Shown here piece after piece: positions 8,656 through 18,463 of a DNA stretch of 64,000 bases. How positions within the stretch are numbered: the stretch's first letter is position 1; each line of letters opens with the position of its first letter. Origin of the DNA: an uncultured Bryobacteraceae bacterium (GTDB lineage Bacteria; Acidobacteriota; Terriglobia; Bryobacterales; Bryobacteraceae); assembly GCA_938003835.1 (NCBI GenBank), contig CALKXJ010000023.1:1-64000 (forward strand). Reading direction: 5' to 3'. Position numbers and translations under genes: made by a program. The notes under the pieces were generated by a model. The model was not told the DNA's origin, ran no database searches, and worked only from the letters and a program-made list of their open reading frames with translations.

Positions 8656-9012
8656 CGCGGCCCCGGTCACTTCGGCGGCGAGCCGGTGGGCCCGGGAGAT
8701 CGCGGCACGGCGCCCCGGACTTGTCCGCGCCGGTTCTTTCGGCTCCCACGCGCGGGGTAATGCCGGCTTGGGCAGCGATCTCGACCTGGTGCTGATCGTC
8801 GAGCGGGCCGACGAACCATTCCCGCGCCGGGCCGCGGCCTTCGACACGGGTCGCCGCCGGTTCCAGCCGACCTGCTGGTCTACACGGAAGCAGAGTGGGA
8901 AGCTCTCCGGCAAAGAAGCGGCTTCAGCGCCACGCTCGATCGCGAGGTCGTCTGGGTGTACGAGCGCCTGCGGACAGTCAACGGCCAGGAGGTCTTAGCA
9001 CCTCGGAGCTGA
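8639..9012 (+). pseudogene. MNT-type nucleotidyltransferase, frameshifted
   Basis: The first 70 or so residues show the minimal nucleotidyltransferase motif: AGSFGSHARGNAG followed by GSDLDLVLIV, with the metal-binding Asp pair of the pol-beta superfamily. After AAAFDTG the frame becomes Arg-rich. The -1 frame continues in the family's expected way (PVPADLLVYTEAEWEALR, then LDREVVWVYERL) to TGA at 9010-9012. Inserting one T near 8855 (CGCCG to CGCCTG) restores RLPVPAD. The gene overlaps the HEPN gene by 17 bases and would be its antitoxin. A genuine lesion would leave a HEPN without intact MNT; a sequencing error is equally possible. Confidence 0.65.
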
Positions 9013-9474
9013 AAGCTTCCGGGCAGCTTTGAACAGGCGTCGCGGGCACCTCGGCGACCAGCACAGTCAGACCCACCCAGGGCAAGTCCACCAGCTCGCG
9101 CGCGAAGTCAGCCCTTGGCGCTTGTCTCCCATTCCTGCTCAAATGCGGATGCCCGGAGCCTGGAACAGGGATGAGGAGGGCGTGCCGGCCGGGACAACGC
9201 CGCGCGAGATCCCGCGCGGGGCCAGGCGCCGGCCGCGGCGCGCATGGAATATGGCCTATGGGGCTGTTGGCCGGGGAGGCGGGCTACCGGCTCGTCCGGG
9301 TCTCGGTATGAATCAGCCGGTTTCATGTCCTGGGAGCGGGGCGTCCTTCCAGCCGGCATTGCCTGTGTAGCTGATTTTGCCGCCGCGAGATTTCCGTCGA
9401 TTGCGGCCACTATTGTTCACAGAATCGTCCGGATTCGTACCGAAAAGATTCTCGAAAGGAGGGAGCACCGACCA
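9013..9474. other. Gene-poor interval
   Basis: These 460 bases contain only Arg/Pro-rich short frames on both strands and no gene, RNA or repeat that I can support. A strong Shine-Dalgarno sequence (AAGGAGGG, near 9457) at its right end belongs to the following secreted-protein gene. Confidence 0.45.
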
Positions 9475-10223
9475 GTGAAGAGATTCAGTTCATCGATTGC
9501 GGGCCTCGCTGTGGCCGCAACGCTCTGGGGGCAGCAGCCGGCAGGCGGGCGGCAAGCCGTGCCTCGCGGGAACCGGGGAAGGCCGGCTCGAGCTCCGCTT
9601 TGACCATTCTGATCACGTATCCGGAAGGGATTTTCCCGGAAGCGCAGGCGCGGGCGTGGGAGCAGAACCTGCACGCGTTCATGAAGGTGGAGACGACCGC
9701 CCGGGGCAGCGACTGGCACAGCGTGCGCACCGGCGCTCTGCTGGAGGCGATGCTGTACGGCTCGCGGGTCCCTAGGGAGGACGCCATCCGGGCCGCGGAG
9801 CCGGCCCCGAGCGCCCCCCTCACGGAAGGCTCTCGGAGCACCCCCGAAGCCGAGACGCTCGGGAGAATCTTTGCCAGTCAAGGCGAGGTGGCCGGGGTTG
9901 TTCTCAAGCAGATCGGCGGGGGCGGGCCATGTCCTCCAGCGGATTGTGGGTGCGATAAACGCGCGATCACGTGCTATTGCGGGCTGCTCAAACAGAAAGG
10001 GGAGCCCGATTTTTGCATGTGCACGCTCTGCGTCTGGAAAACACCGTTACCTGACCCGATTCCTGAATTGTTCCGAAGAGCGGATCGGCGAAGTCTGGTC
10101 ATCCTGGTGGCGGATGACTGGCAATCGGTATCCAAGCTCACCGAAGCCGCACGGCGCGAACTCGCCCAAATGGCCCCTCCCACAGCGAACCTGGTCATCA
10201 AGACGAAGTCGACTCCTCCCTAG
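9475..10223 (+). pseudogene. Secreted cysteine-containing protein, frameshifted after its signal peptide
   Basis: A GTG at 9475 lies about 10 bases after the strong site AAGGAGGG. It opens a signal peptide (KRFSSSIAGLAVAATLWGQQ), but that frame stops at 9603. A second frame beginning no later than TTG 9600 runs to 10223. It encodes a plausible soluble domain (TILITYPEGIFPEAQARAW), a Cys-rich patch (CPPADCGCDKRAITCYCG, CMCTLC) and a C-terminal alpha/beta segment (LVILVADDWQSVSKL). One missing base between about 9525 and 9595 would fuse export signal and mature domain. Alternatively the downstream frame is a separate TTG-started cytosolic protein. No family is recognised. Confidence 0.45.
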
Positions 10224-10481
10224 TCGCCTTCGCCAAGCGGCGCGAGCGCGAATCCCGGTTTGGCCGCGGGTGCCGGCGGGCCGGGTGACGCTCAGTTCGA
10301 TCGCTTCTCTCAAGCGGCGGCGTGGCGATGGCGAGCTCAGCCCCGCTGAGGCGCCTTCCCCAGCGCATGGAGACCTCGCCGGCCTGTTGCGACTTGATCG
10401 AGCGCACGCCCTTCAAGGGCTAGCAGCGGGCGCTCCGTTCGGGTTAAAATTTTGCTCAGAGACCCAGCGAGGGGCTGGCGA

Positions 10482-11939
<1,458 letters not shown>

Positions 11940-11961
11940 CGATCTCGATCACGCGCATTCC

Positions 11962-14049
11962 ATGCCCGAACGGCAACCGGCTCGGGTGACCGGCAGGGTC
12001 GCCATGCACCGGGATGGGTATGCCTTCGTGGTGCCGGAACGGCCCATCGAGGGCATCGAGGGCGACATCTTCATCCCGCCCGATGCGGTGCGCAACGCCA
12101 TGCACGGCGACCAGGTGTTGGCGCGCATCCGCCGGGTGGACCGGTCCGCCCGCGCCGAAGGGGAGATCCTGAGCATCCTCGAGCGCGCGCACCCCACCGT
12201 AGTGGGCACCTTCCGCATACGGCGCAGGCGCTACTGGGTGGAGCCGCACGACGAGCGGCTGGGCCATTGGGTGGAGATCCCGCGCGGCTACGAACTGCCG
12301 CCACCGGCCTCCGCGACGGACCGCATCGGCGCCGCGCCTCCCGAAGTGCACTCGGCCGAGGATCTCGAGGGCATGATCGTCAACGCCGAGATCCTGGAGT
12401 TCCCCAGGCGCGACGAGCCACCGGTGGGCCGTGTCATCGAGGTGCTGGGCCGCAGGGAGGATTTCGGCGTCGACGTCGAGATCGTCATCCGCAAGCACCA
12501 TATCCCGCACCGCTTCCCGCCCGAAGTGCTCGAGCAGGCCCAGGGGATTCCGAACGTAATCTCCCGCGCGGAGCTTGCGGCAAGGCGCGATTTCCGCAGC
12601 CTTGACGTGGTGACCATCGACGGCGAGACGGCGCGCGACTTCGACGACGCCGTCTGGGTCGACCGCATCGAAAACGGCAATTTTCTGCTTCACGTGCACA
12701 TTGCCGACGTCAGCCACTACGTCCGGCCCGGCACACCCATCGATTGCGAGGCGGCGCTCCGGGGCACCAGCGTGTACTTCCCTGACCGGGCCGTGCCGAT
12801 GCTGCCGCTTGAGCTGTCGACCGACATCTGTTCGCTCGCCCCGCACGTCGACCGGCTGGTCATGAGCGTTCTGCTCGAGATCGACCCGCACGGCGACGTC
12901 GTATCGACCGAGTTTGTCCGGGGCGTCATCCGCAGCGCCGAGCGGATGACATATACGAACGTGCACCTCATCCTCGAAGGCGACGCCGGCCTGCGCGAGC
13001 GTTACGCGCCTCTCGTGGAGCGGTTCGAGCTGATGCGCGAGCTGGCGATGATCCTCAACCGCAAGCGAATGCAGCGCGGCTCGATCGATTTCGACCTGCC
13101 CGAGCCCCTGATCGAATTCGACGAGTTCGGCGAGATGGTGGGCATCCGGCGCAGCCCCCGCAACATCGCGCACCGGATCATCGAAGAGTTCATGCTGGTG
13201 GCCAACGAAGCCGTCGCCGCCCACCTGCTGGGCGCCGCCGTCGCCTCGCTCTACCGCGTCCACGAGGCGCCCGATCCCAACAAGGTGCTCGAGTTCGAGG
13301 AGATGGCAGCCCAGTTCGGCGTCTCGCTCGGCTTGCAGCCGGTTCGCGCGCGGCGGTTTCCCAACCTGGTGCGCACCAGCGACGGCCGCAAAATTCGCAA
13401 GGACATCATCCTCGAAGGCGAGGGCCTGCGGGTCTCCTCACGGGACTACCAGAAGCTCATCCGGCGCATCGAGGGCAAGCCGGAGGAGCGCATCCTGCAC
13501 TACCTGATGCTGCGCTCGCTCAAACAAGCCCGCTACAGCGAAGAGAACCTGGGGCACTTCGCTCTGGCGGCGCCGGTTTACACGCACTTCACCTCGCCGA
13601 TCCGCCGCTACCCGGATCTGGTGGTGCACCGGATTCTCGGCGGGCTGCTCGACGAATCCCCGCCCGAGCTGGACGCCGAGCGGCTGGCGAAGATCGCCCG
13701 TGCCTGCTCGGAGACCGAGCGCCGCGCGGCCGAGGCGGAGCGGGAGCTGGTGGAGTGGAAAAAGCTCAACTTCATGGCCGAGCGCCTGGGCGACGAGTTT
13801 CCGGCGCTCATCATCCACACGACGAAGTTCGGCTTCTTCGTCGAGCTCGAGGAGCTATTTGTGGAAGGGTTCGTGCCGCTCGAGACGCTGGCGGGTGACC
13901 GGTTCGGCTATCACGAGACCAGCCGCGCGATCGTCGGGGCGCGGACGAGGAAGCGGTACGGGATCGGCGACCGGATCCGGGTGCGGCTGGACCGCGTGGA
14001 TGCGCGAGAGCGGAGTTTACAGTTTTCGGTGGTGGCGGGGCGCTCGTAG
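11962..14049 (+). CDS. rnr: Ribonuclease R family exoribonuclease
   Basis: This 695-residue protein degrades structured RNA 3' to 5' in the cytoplasm. Domains in order are an N-terminal OB/cold-shock domain (VTGRVAMHRDGYAFVVPE), a second OB domain, the RNB catalytic domain starting near residue 215 with the acidic signature ETARDFDDAV, and a C-terminal S1 RNA-binding domain near residues 595-680 (FPALIIHTTKFGFFVELEE). The second catalytic-domain motif HFTSPIRRYPDLVVHR is intact. The length fits RNase R without the long Lys-rich tail of the enterobacterial enzyme. The TonB receptor of the ECF operon begins 32 bases downstream, so read-through is possible. Confidence 0.93.
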   Translation: MPERQPARVTGRVAMHRDGYAFVVPERPIEGIEGDIFIPPDAVRNAMHGDQVLARIRRVDRSARAEGEILSILERAHPTVVGTFRIRRRRYWVEPHDERLGHWVEIPRGYELPPPASATDRIGAAPPEVHSAEDLEGMIVNAEILEFPRRDEPPVGRVIEVLGRREDFGVDVEIVIRKHHIPHRFPPEVLEQAQGIPNVISRAELAARRDFRSLDVVTIDGETARDFDDAVWVDRIENGNFLLHVHIADVSHYVRPGTPIDCEAALRGTSVYFPDRAVPMLPLELSTDICSLAPHVDRLVMSVLLEIDPHGDVVSTEFVRGVIRSAERMTYTNVHLILEGDAGLRERYAPLVERFELMRELAMILNRKRMQRGSIDFDLPEPLIEFDEFGEMVGIRRSPRNIAHRIIEEFMLVANEAVAAHLLGAAVASLYRVHEAPDPNKVLEFEEMAAQFGVSLGLQPVRARRFPNLVRTSDGRKIRKDIILEGEGLRVSSRDYQKLIRRIEGKPEERILHYLMLRSLKQARYSEENLGHFALAAPVYTHFTSPIRRYPDLVVHRILGGLLDESPPELDAERLAKIARACSETERRAAEAERELVEWKKLNFMAERLGDEFPALIIHTTKFGFFVELEELFVEGFVPLETLAGDRFGYHETSRAIVGARTRKRYGIGDRIRVRLDRVDARERSLQFSVVAGRS

Positions 14050-14069
14050 CACGATTGTTTAAACTGTGC

Positions 14070-14075
14070 TACGAT
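14070..14075 (+). promoter_or_regulatory. -10-like element immediately before the TonB-ECF operon
   Basis: TACGAT ends 6 bases before the GTG chosen as the receptor start, which would place transcription initiation at or next to the start codon and give a leaderless mRNA. No Shine-Dalgarno sequence is visible ahead of this GTG. No convincing -35 hexamer is found. Confidence 0.25.
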
Positions 14076-14081
14076 GGCCCT

Positions 14082-16085
14082 GTGCAGCTTTCCGTTCGCC
14101 TGTGCCTGCCCCTCGTTCTGGCCGCCTTCTCCCTGCCCGCGGCGACGCTGCGCCTGCGCATCGTCGACGCCCAGCGCGCGGCCATCCCCGGCGCCTCCGT
14201 CGCCGTCAGCGGCAAGACCTTCACGGCCGATTCGAGCGGACTCGTCGAAGTCGACGCGGTACCGCCGGTCAGTGTGCTGGCTTCGGCCCCCGGCTTCGAG
14301 CCGGTCGCCCGCCGCCTGGACAATATCCCGGAGACCCCCGTCGAGATCGCACTCTATCCGGCAGCCGTCTATTCGCGGGTCGATGTCGTCGTGCGCGGCG
14401 AGGAAGTGGCTCCCGGCCCGGTCACCGCGAGCGCCATCGAGATCGAACGGCTCGGCGCACGCACCGTCTTCGACGCCATCGACCGCCTGCTCCCCGGCGT
14501 TTACGTCACCCGGCGCGGCGTCATGGGCTACGGCATCGCCGCCGGAGGGACGGGAATGGTTTCCATCCGCGGCGTCGGCAACAGCCCGAATACCGGCGTG
14601 CTGATCGTCATCGATGGGCGCCCGGACTTCATGGGCCTCATGGGACATCCGCTGCCAGACTTCTACAGTCTCCCGGACGCCGCCGTGGTCTCGGTGACTC
14701 AAGGCCCCGCCTCGGTCCTGTACGGTTCGAACGCCATGGGCGGGGCCGTCGAGATCAAACCGGCCGAACCCGTCGAGGGGATCCATACTGAGCTCAGCGG
14801 CAGTCTCGGCGCCTACCACACGGGCCAGTACCGGCTGCGGCACGGCGCGGGTTTCGACCGCTGGTTCTACAACCTCACTGCGGGAGTGGATCACACGAAC
14901 GGTCACCGGCCCCGGTCTCATTTCCGCAACCAGGACGGCACGTTGGCCCTGGGCGCCAATCTCACTCCGGCGTGGAAGACCTCGCTTCGCGGCCGCTACG
15001 GCCATTTCGTCGTCGAGGATCCCGGGCCGGTGACCGGGCGGTCCGGCATCTGGGCGAGCGTGGGACGGGGCGGATTCAGTTGGAATGCCGACAACGCCGC
15101 GGGGCGGACTTGGGGCTACACGCGCCTTTACTCGAGCTGGGGCCACCATCACATCTCCGACGGATTCCGCTCGAACGATCGGACCACGGGCGTCCGGATT
15201 CACCAGCACTTCCTCGTGTCGCCGTCGCTTGTGGCTGACGCCGGCGCCGACGCTCTCCACTATGGCGGCCGTGCGCGCAACCTGCTCACCCGCATCGACT
15301 ACGGCGCGCATGGGGAGACCTCCGCGGCGGGCTTCGGCCGCCTGCACTGGAACGGCTCGGGTAGGCTGCGGCTCCACGCCGGCCTGCGTTACGAGCACAG
15401 CACGATCTTTGGTGGGATCGTCGCGCCGGAGTTCGGCGCCGGTTTGCGGCTGAAGCCCGGCTACTCGCTCCATCTGAGTGCTGCGCGCGGCTTCCGCAAT
15501 CCGACGATTCGAGAGCTCTATCTGTTTCCCGCCCCTAATCCCAACCTGCGTCCGGAACACGCCTGGATGTACCAGGCGTCCCTTCAGATGCAGCCGGCAG
15601 CGGCGGTGGCCGCCTCGCTCACCGGCTATTACGCAGACTTGAGCAACCTGATCGTGCTGACAGGCCGTTTCCCCAATGTCACCCTGCTGAACTCGGGCGC
15701 CGCGCTCAACCGGGGCCTGGAGGCGTCGCTGCGCTGGCGGATGGCGCGCCGGGTCTCGCTTTACGGTGGCTATGGCGGGCTCCACTCTACCAATCTGGCG
15801 CCCTACCTGCCCCGCCACAAAGCCACTTTTGGGTGCGAACTGGACCTCGGCCGCGCCTGGCTCTCGGTCAATAGCGTGTCCGCAGGCCGGCGTTGGGCGG
15901 ATGCGCAAAAGACGCGCGAGCTGGACGGTTATACGGTGCCCGGCCTCAAGCTCATGGTGCCGGTCGGCTCGCGCTGGGTGCTGTTCGGCGTGGTGGACAA
16001 CTTCGCCAATCAGCGTTACGAGGTCGTCACGGGCTATCCGATGCCCGGCATCAACGCGAGCGGCGGCTTCACGCTACGATTCTAG
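14082..16085 (+). CDS. TonB-dependent receptor of the ECF transport operon
   Basis: The 667-residue outer-membrane receptor has a signal peptide (LCLPLVLAAFSLPAAT) and a short carboxypeptidase-regulatory-type domain (residues about 25-95). The plug follows at about 100-225 (TVFDAIDRLLPGVYVTRRG, MVSIRGVGNSPNTGVLIVIDG, GPASVLYGSNAMGGAVEI). A 22-strand-type barrel ends in GFTLRF. At this length it resembles siderophore/vitamin receptors (FepA/BtuB class) rather than the 1000-residue Oar-like receptors elsewhere in the window. It is the first gene of a five-gene run with 1-4 base overlaps: ECF S, methyltransferase, EcfT, EcfA. The ligand is therefore probably the same scarce, bulky nutrient carried onward by the ECF module; identity unknown. 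GTG 14082 is chosen because it starts the signal peptide. Confidence 0.85.
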   Translation: MQLSVRLCLPLVLAAFSLPAATLRLRIVDAQRAAIPGASVAVSGKTFTADSSGLVEVDAVPPVSVLASAPGFEPVARRLDNIPETPVEIALYPAAVYSRVDVVVRGEEVAPGPVTASAIEIERLGARTVFDAIDRLLPGVYVTRRGVMGYGIAAGGTGMVSIRGVGNSPNTGVLIVIDGRPDFMGLMGHPLPDFYSLPDAAVVSVTQGPASVLYGSNAMGGAVEIKPAEPVEGIHTELSGSLGAYHTGQYRLRHGAGFDRWFYNLTAGVDHTNGHRPRSHFRNQDGTLALGANLTPAWKTSLRGRYGHFVVEDPGPVTGRSGIWASVGRGGFSWNADNAAGRTWGYTRLYSSWGHHHISDGFRSNDRTTGVRIHQHFLVSPSLVADAGADALHYGGRARNLLTRIDYGAHGETSAAGFGRLHWNGSGRLRLHAGLRYEHSTIFGGIVAPEFGAGLRLKPGYSLHLSAARGFRNPTIRELYLFPAPNPNLRPEHAWMYQASLQMQPAAAVAASLTGYYADLSNLIVLTGRFPNVTLLNSGAALNRGLEASLRWRMARRVSLYGGYGGLHSTNLAPYLPRHKATFGCELDLGRAWLSVNSVSAGRRWADAQKTRELDGYTVPGLKLMVPVGSRWVLFGVVDNFANQRYEVVTGYPMPGINASGGFTLRF

Positions 16086-16624
16086 TGGTGGTCCGACTCG
16101 CCGAGAGCCTGCGCCCCATGGTGACGAGCGCCGTCCTGGCGGCGCTCGCCCTTGTGCTGCCCGTGGCCTTCCATGCCGTTGGCCTCGGCAGCAAGTTTTT
16201 ACCCATGCTGCTGCCGCTGCTTTTGAACGCCTTCCTGGTTCCGTGGCGCTGGGCTGTCCAAACAGGGGCGATCGTGCCCTGGATTTCGGCGCTCGCCACA
16301 GGCATGCCGCCGCTTTACCCGCCCGTGGCCGCTGTGATGTCGGCGGAGTGCGCAGTGATGGCGGCGGTCGCGGCGCTGATCTATCAGCGGGGCGGGCGCG
16401 GCGTCTGGGCCGCTTTGATTCCGGCGATCCTGGCCGGGCGCCTCACCTCGTTCGGCGCGACCTTCTTGCTGGCGCGTCTGTTCGGCTTGCCGGCGGCCCT
16501 CACCTCGGTGGCCAGACTGCTCGAGGGGCTTCCCGGCGTGGCGCTCCAGCTTGCCGTCGTCCCGTTGGTGTTGCGCGCGCTTGCCGCGCGCCGGAGCATC
16601 CTGCTCGAGCGGACGGAGCCGTGA
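16085..16624 (+). CDS. ECF transporter substrate-binding (S) membrane component
   Basis: The 179-residue integral membrane protein has about five or six hydrophobic segments, typical of ECF S components (usually 160-220 residues). KFLPMLLPLLLNAFLVP followed by ATGMPPLYPPVAAVMSAE matches the conserved loop and helix of the general ECF_trnsprt family. It would capture a vitamin or metal chelate in the periplasm and topple it through the membrane. The GTG at 16085 shares its G with the receptor stop; ATG 16118 is an alternative that trims 11 residues. The receptor upstream and the T and A components downstream define the complex. Substrate cannot be read from sequence. Confidence 0.8.
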   Translation: MVVRLAESLRPMVTSAVLAALALVLPVAFHAVGLGSKFLPMLLPLLLNAFLVPWRWAVQTGAIVPWISALATGMPPLYPPVAAVMSAECAVMAAVAALIYQRGGRGVWAALIPAILAGRLTSFGATFLLARLFGLPAALTSVARLLEGLPGVALQLAVVPLVLRALAARRSILLERTEP

Positions 16625-17232
16625 GCACATCAGCCAAGCGGACCTACTTCAACGAGCTCGCCCTGCGGTGGGACGAGATGCCGCAACCTCCCGGCGCTTC
16701 GGAGCGCGTGGCGGCCTTCTGCCGCCGGGCATGTCCCAGCGAGGCTCGCTGGGTGCTCGACGTCGGCAGCGGCACCGGGGTACTCGTTGCTCCGCTGCTG
16801 GAGCGCCTCGGTCCCGAGGCGCGTCTGGTCGAGCTCGATTTTGCCCCGGCGATGCTCCGCCACGCAGCCTCGAAGACAACGGATGCCCGCCTGCTCGCGG
16901 TCTGCGCCGACGCGCTGGCGATGCCGTTTCCGCCGGGGCTCTTCGACGCGGTACTGTGCTTCGGGATTCTGCCGCATCTGGGGCCCGCGCCGCAGGCCCT
17001 CTCCCTTCTCTGGGGCGCTGTGGCGCCTAGTGGCGTGCTGGCGGTCGGCCATCTGATGGGCAGTCGCGAGCTCAACGCCAGGCACAGAAGCTTTGGAGGC
17101 CCCATCGGAGAGGACTTGCTGCCTGAGGCGGCGGAGGTGGCAGGCCTGTTGCTCGAGCTCGGCGCGGTGGCCGTCGAGGCGGAGGACTCCACCGGCGGCT
17201 ATTTCGTCCGCGCGGCCAAAGGCACGCGATGA
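16621..17232 (+). CDS. Class I SAM-dependent methyltransferase embedded in the ECF operon
   Basis: The 203-residue cytosolic protein has SAM-binding motif I (VLDVGSGTGVLV, residues about 41-52), an acidic end of beta-2 (LVELDFAPAMLRHA) and motif III/IV (LFDAVLCFGILPHLG). It starts with YFNELALRWDEM, a pattern I associate with UbiE-like methyltransferases. It overlaps the S-component stop as GTGA and the EcfT start as ATGA, so its expression is locked to the transporter. It might modify the imported compound, or make a carrier for it; neither is shown. The standard ECF complex has no methyltransferase subunit, so the placement is unusual. Confidence 0.82.
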   Translation: MSTSAKRTYFNELALRWDEMPQPPGASERVAAFCRRACPSEARWVLDVGSGTGVLVAPLLERLGPEARLVELDFAPAMLRHAASKTTDARLLAVCADALAMPFPPGLFDAVLCFGILPHLGPAPQALSLLWGAVAPSGVLAVGHLMGSRELNARHRSFGGPIGEDLLPEAAEVAGLLLELGAVAVEAEDSTGGYFVRAAKGTR

Positions 17233-17771
17233 GACGCCTTGCGGCCGCGGCCTTGCTCCTGACCGGGGCCGTTGTCGCGGTGCTGGCGCGCGATCCTGCG
17301 GTGTTGCTCGCTCTGGTGGCGGCGGGCCTCGTGGCACACTTCGCGATGGCCCGTAGCTTCGGTTCAGGCTTGCGGCGGCTGGCGCCGATTCTGATCTTCG
17401 CCGGCATACTCGCCGGATTCCAGTGGCTGGGCGGGACCCTGGAGCCGCGGCTGGCGCTCCGGACGGTCGCCGTCTTCCTGCTGGTGGTTCCGGCAGCTCA
17501 CCTGGCGCCCTGGGAAGACCTCCCTGCACGCGGCCGGCCCGGCTCGCCTGTGTTCGATGCGATCCTGTTTCTCCTCATCACGCAGCACTTTGTTCGGGTG
17601 CTCGCCGAGGAGGCATGGCGGCTGCTGGCGGCGCAGCGTCTGGCGGCGCCGCGACGGTGGCGGGCCGGCTGGTGGAGTTCGCTGGTGTGGGCGCTGGTGG
17701 CGCTGTTCCGCCGGGCGCTCGCGCGGGCCGAGCGCTTCTATGCCGCCCAGCTCGTCCGGGGGCTCGGCTGA
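17229..17771 (+). CDS. ECF transporter transmembrane (T) component
   Basis: The 180-residue protein has several membrane helices. Its amphipathic C-terminal region contains the coupling motif of T components (RALARAERFYAAQLVRG), where two Arg-containing triads insert into the ATPase. At 180 residues it is shorter than typical EcfT/CbiQ (about 220-270). It connects the S component to the ATPase in the inner membrane. Start and stop overlap the methyltransferase and EcfA genes by 4 and 1 bases respectively. Confidence 0.8.
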   Translation: MRRLAAAALLLTGAVVAVLARDPAVLLALVAAGLVAHFAMARSFGSGLRRLAPILIFAGILAGFQWLGGTLEPRLALRTVAVFLLVVPAAHLAPWEDLPARGRPGSPVFDAILFLLITQHFVRVLAEEAWRLLAAQRLAAPRRWRAGWWSSLVWALVALFRRALARAERFYAAQLVRGLG

Positions 17772-18463
17772 TGAGGCCGGTGGTGGAGGCGCGCGGGCTC
17801 TGGTTCGCCTTTGACGGCGGCGAGCCCGTCCTGCGCGACCTTAGCTTCTCCGTCGAACGCGGCGAGCGCGTCGGCATCGTGGGGCCGAATGGCGCCGGCA
17901 AGAGCACGCTGGTTTGGTGCCTGCTCGGCCTGTACAAGGCGCGCGGCGAGGTACGGCTGTTCGGCGAACCCTTCCGTCGCCAGTTGCTCGCCCGCGTTGG
18001 CGTGGTCTTTCAGAATCCGGAGGATATGCTGTTCCTGCCGTCGCTCAAAGCCGATCTGGCGCTGCCTCTCGTTAACCGCGGTATCGACAGGCAAGAGGCG
18101 GACGAGCGGGCGCGCGAGGCGCTGGCGCGCGTCGGTTTGAGCAGCCTTGAAGACCGGCCCGCCTCCAGCTTGAGCCTCGGCCAGCGGAAGCGGGCGGCGA
18201 TCGCCGCCGCACTGGTCACTTCCCCGGAGTTGCTGCTGCTGGACGAACCTACAGCCGAGCTGGACGGCCGCGCGGCGCGGGTGCTGGCCGCCACGCTCGT
18301 CGAGCTCGGCGCCACCACGCTCGCCACCAGCCATGACTTGACGTTCCTCGACCGTTTCGCCACGCGTCTGCTGGTGCTGGTCGACGGCTGTATCGTCGCC
18401 ACCGGTCCGACCAAGGAGATTCTCTCGGACGCGGGACGCTTAGAGAGCTGGGGACTGCTGTGA
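17771..18463 (+). CDS. ECF/CbiO-type ATP-binding protein
   Basis: The 230-residue ABC ATPase has Walker A GPNGAGKST (residues 38-46), the Q-loop VVFQNPEDMLF, signature LSLGQRKRAAIA (a variant of LSGGQ), Walker B LLLLDEPTAELD and the switch His in TSHDL. The QNPEDMLF segment and signature are typical of EcfA/CbiO proteins. Only one ATPase is encoded, so it probably acts as a homodimer, as in cobalt/nickel or other dedicated ECF systems. Its last 24 bases overlap the 3' end of the convergent IscU-like gene. Confidence 0.88.
   Translation: MRPVVEARGLWFAFDGGEPVLRDLSFSVERGERVGIVGPNGAGKSTLVWCLLGLYKARGEVRLFGEPFRRQLLARVGVVFQNPEDMLFLPSLKADLALPLVNRGIDRQEADERAREALARVGLSSLEDRPASSLSLGQRKRAAIAAALVTSPELLLLDEPTAELDGRAARVLAATLVELGATTLATSHDLTFLDRFATRLLVLVDGCIVATGPTKEILSDAGRLESWGLL

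Noticed and set aside
14050-14081. Possible cobalamin or SAM riboswitch ahead of the TonB-ECF operon
   Set aside because: Only 32 bases separate it from rnr, too short for either class, so the substrate cannot be deduced from a riboswitch.
13911-15908. 665-codon minus-strand frame antisense to rnr and the TonB receptor
   Set aside because: Both plus-strand genes have clear domains; this frame has none.
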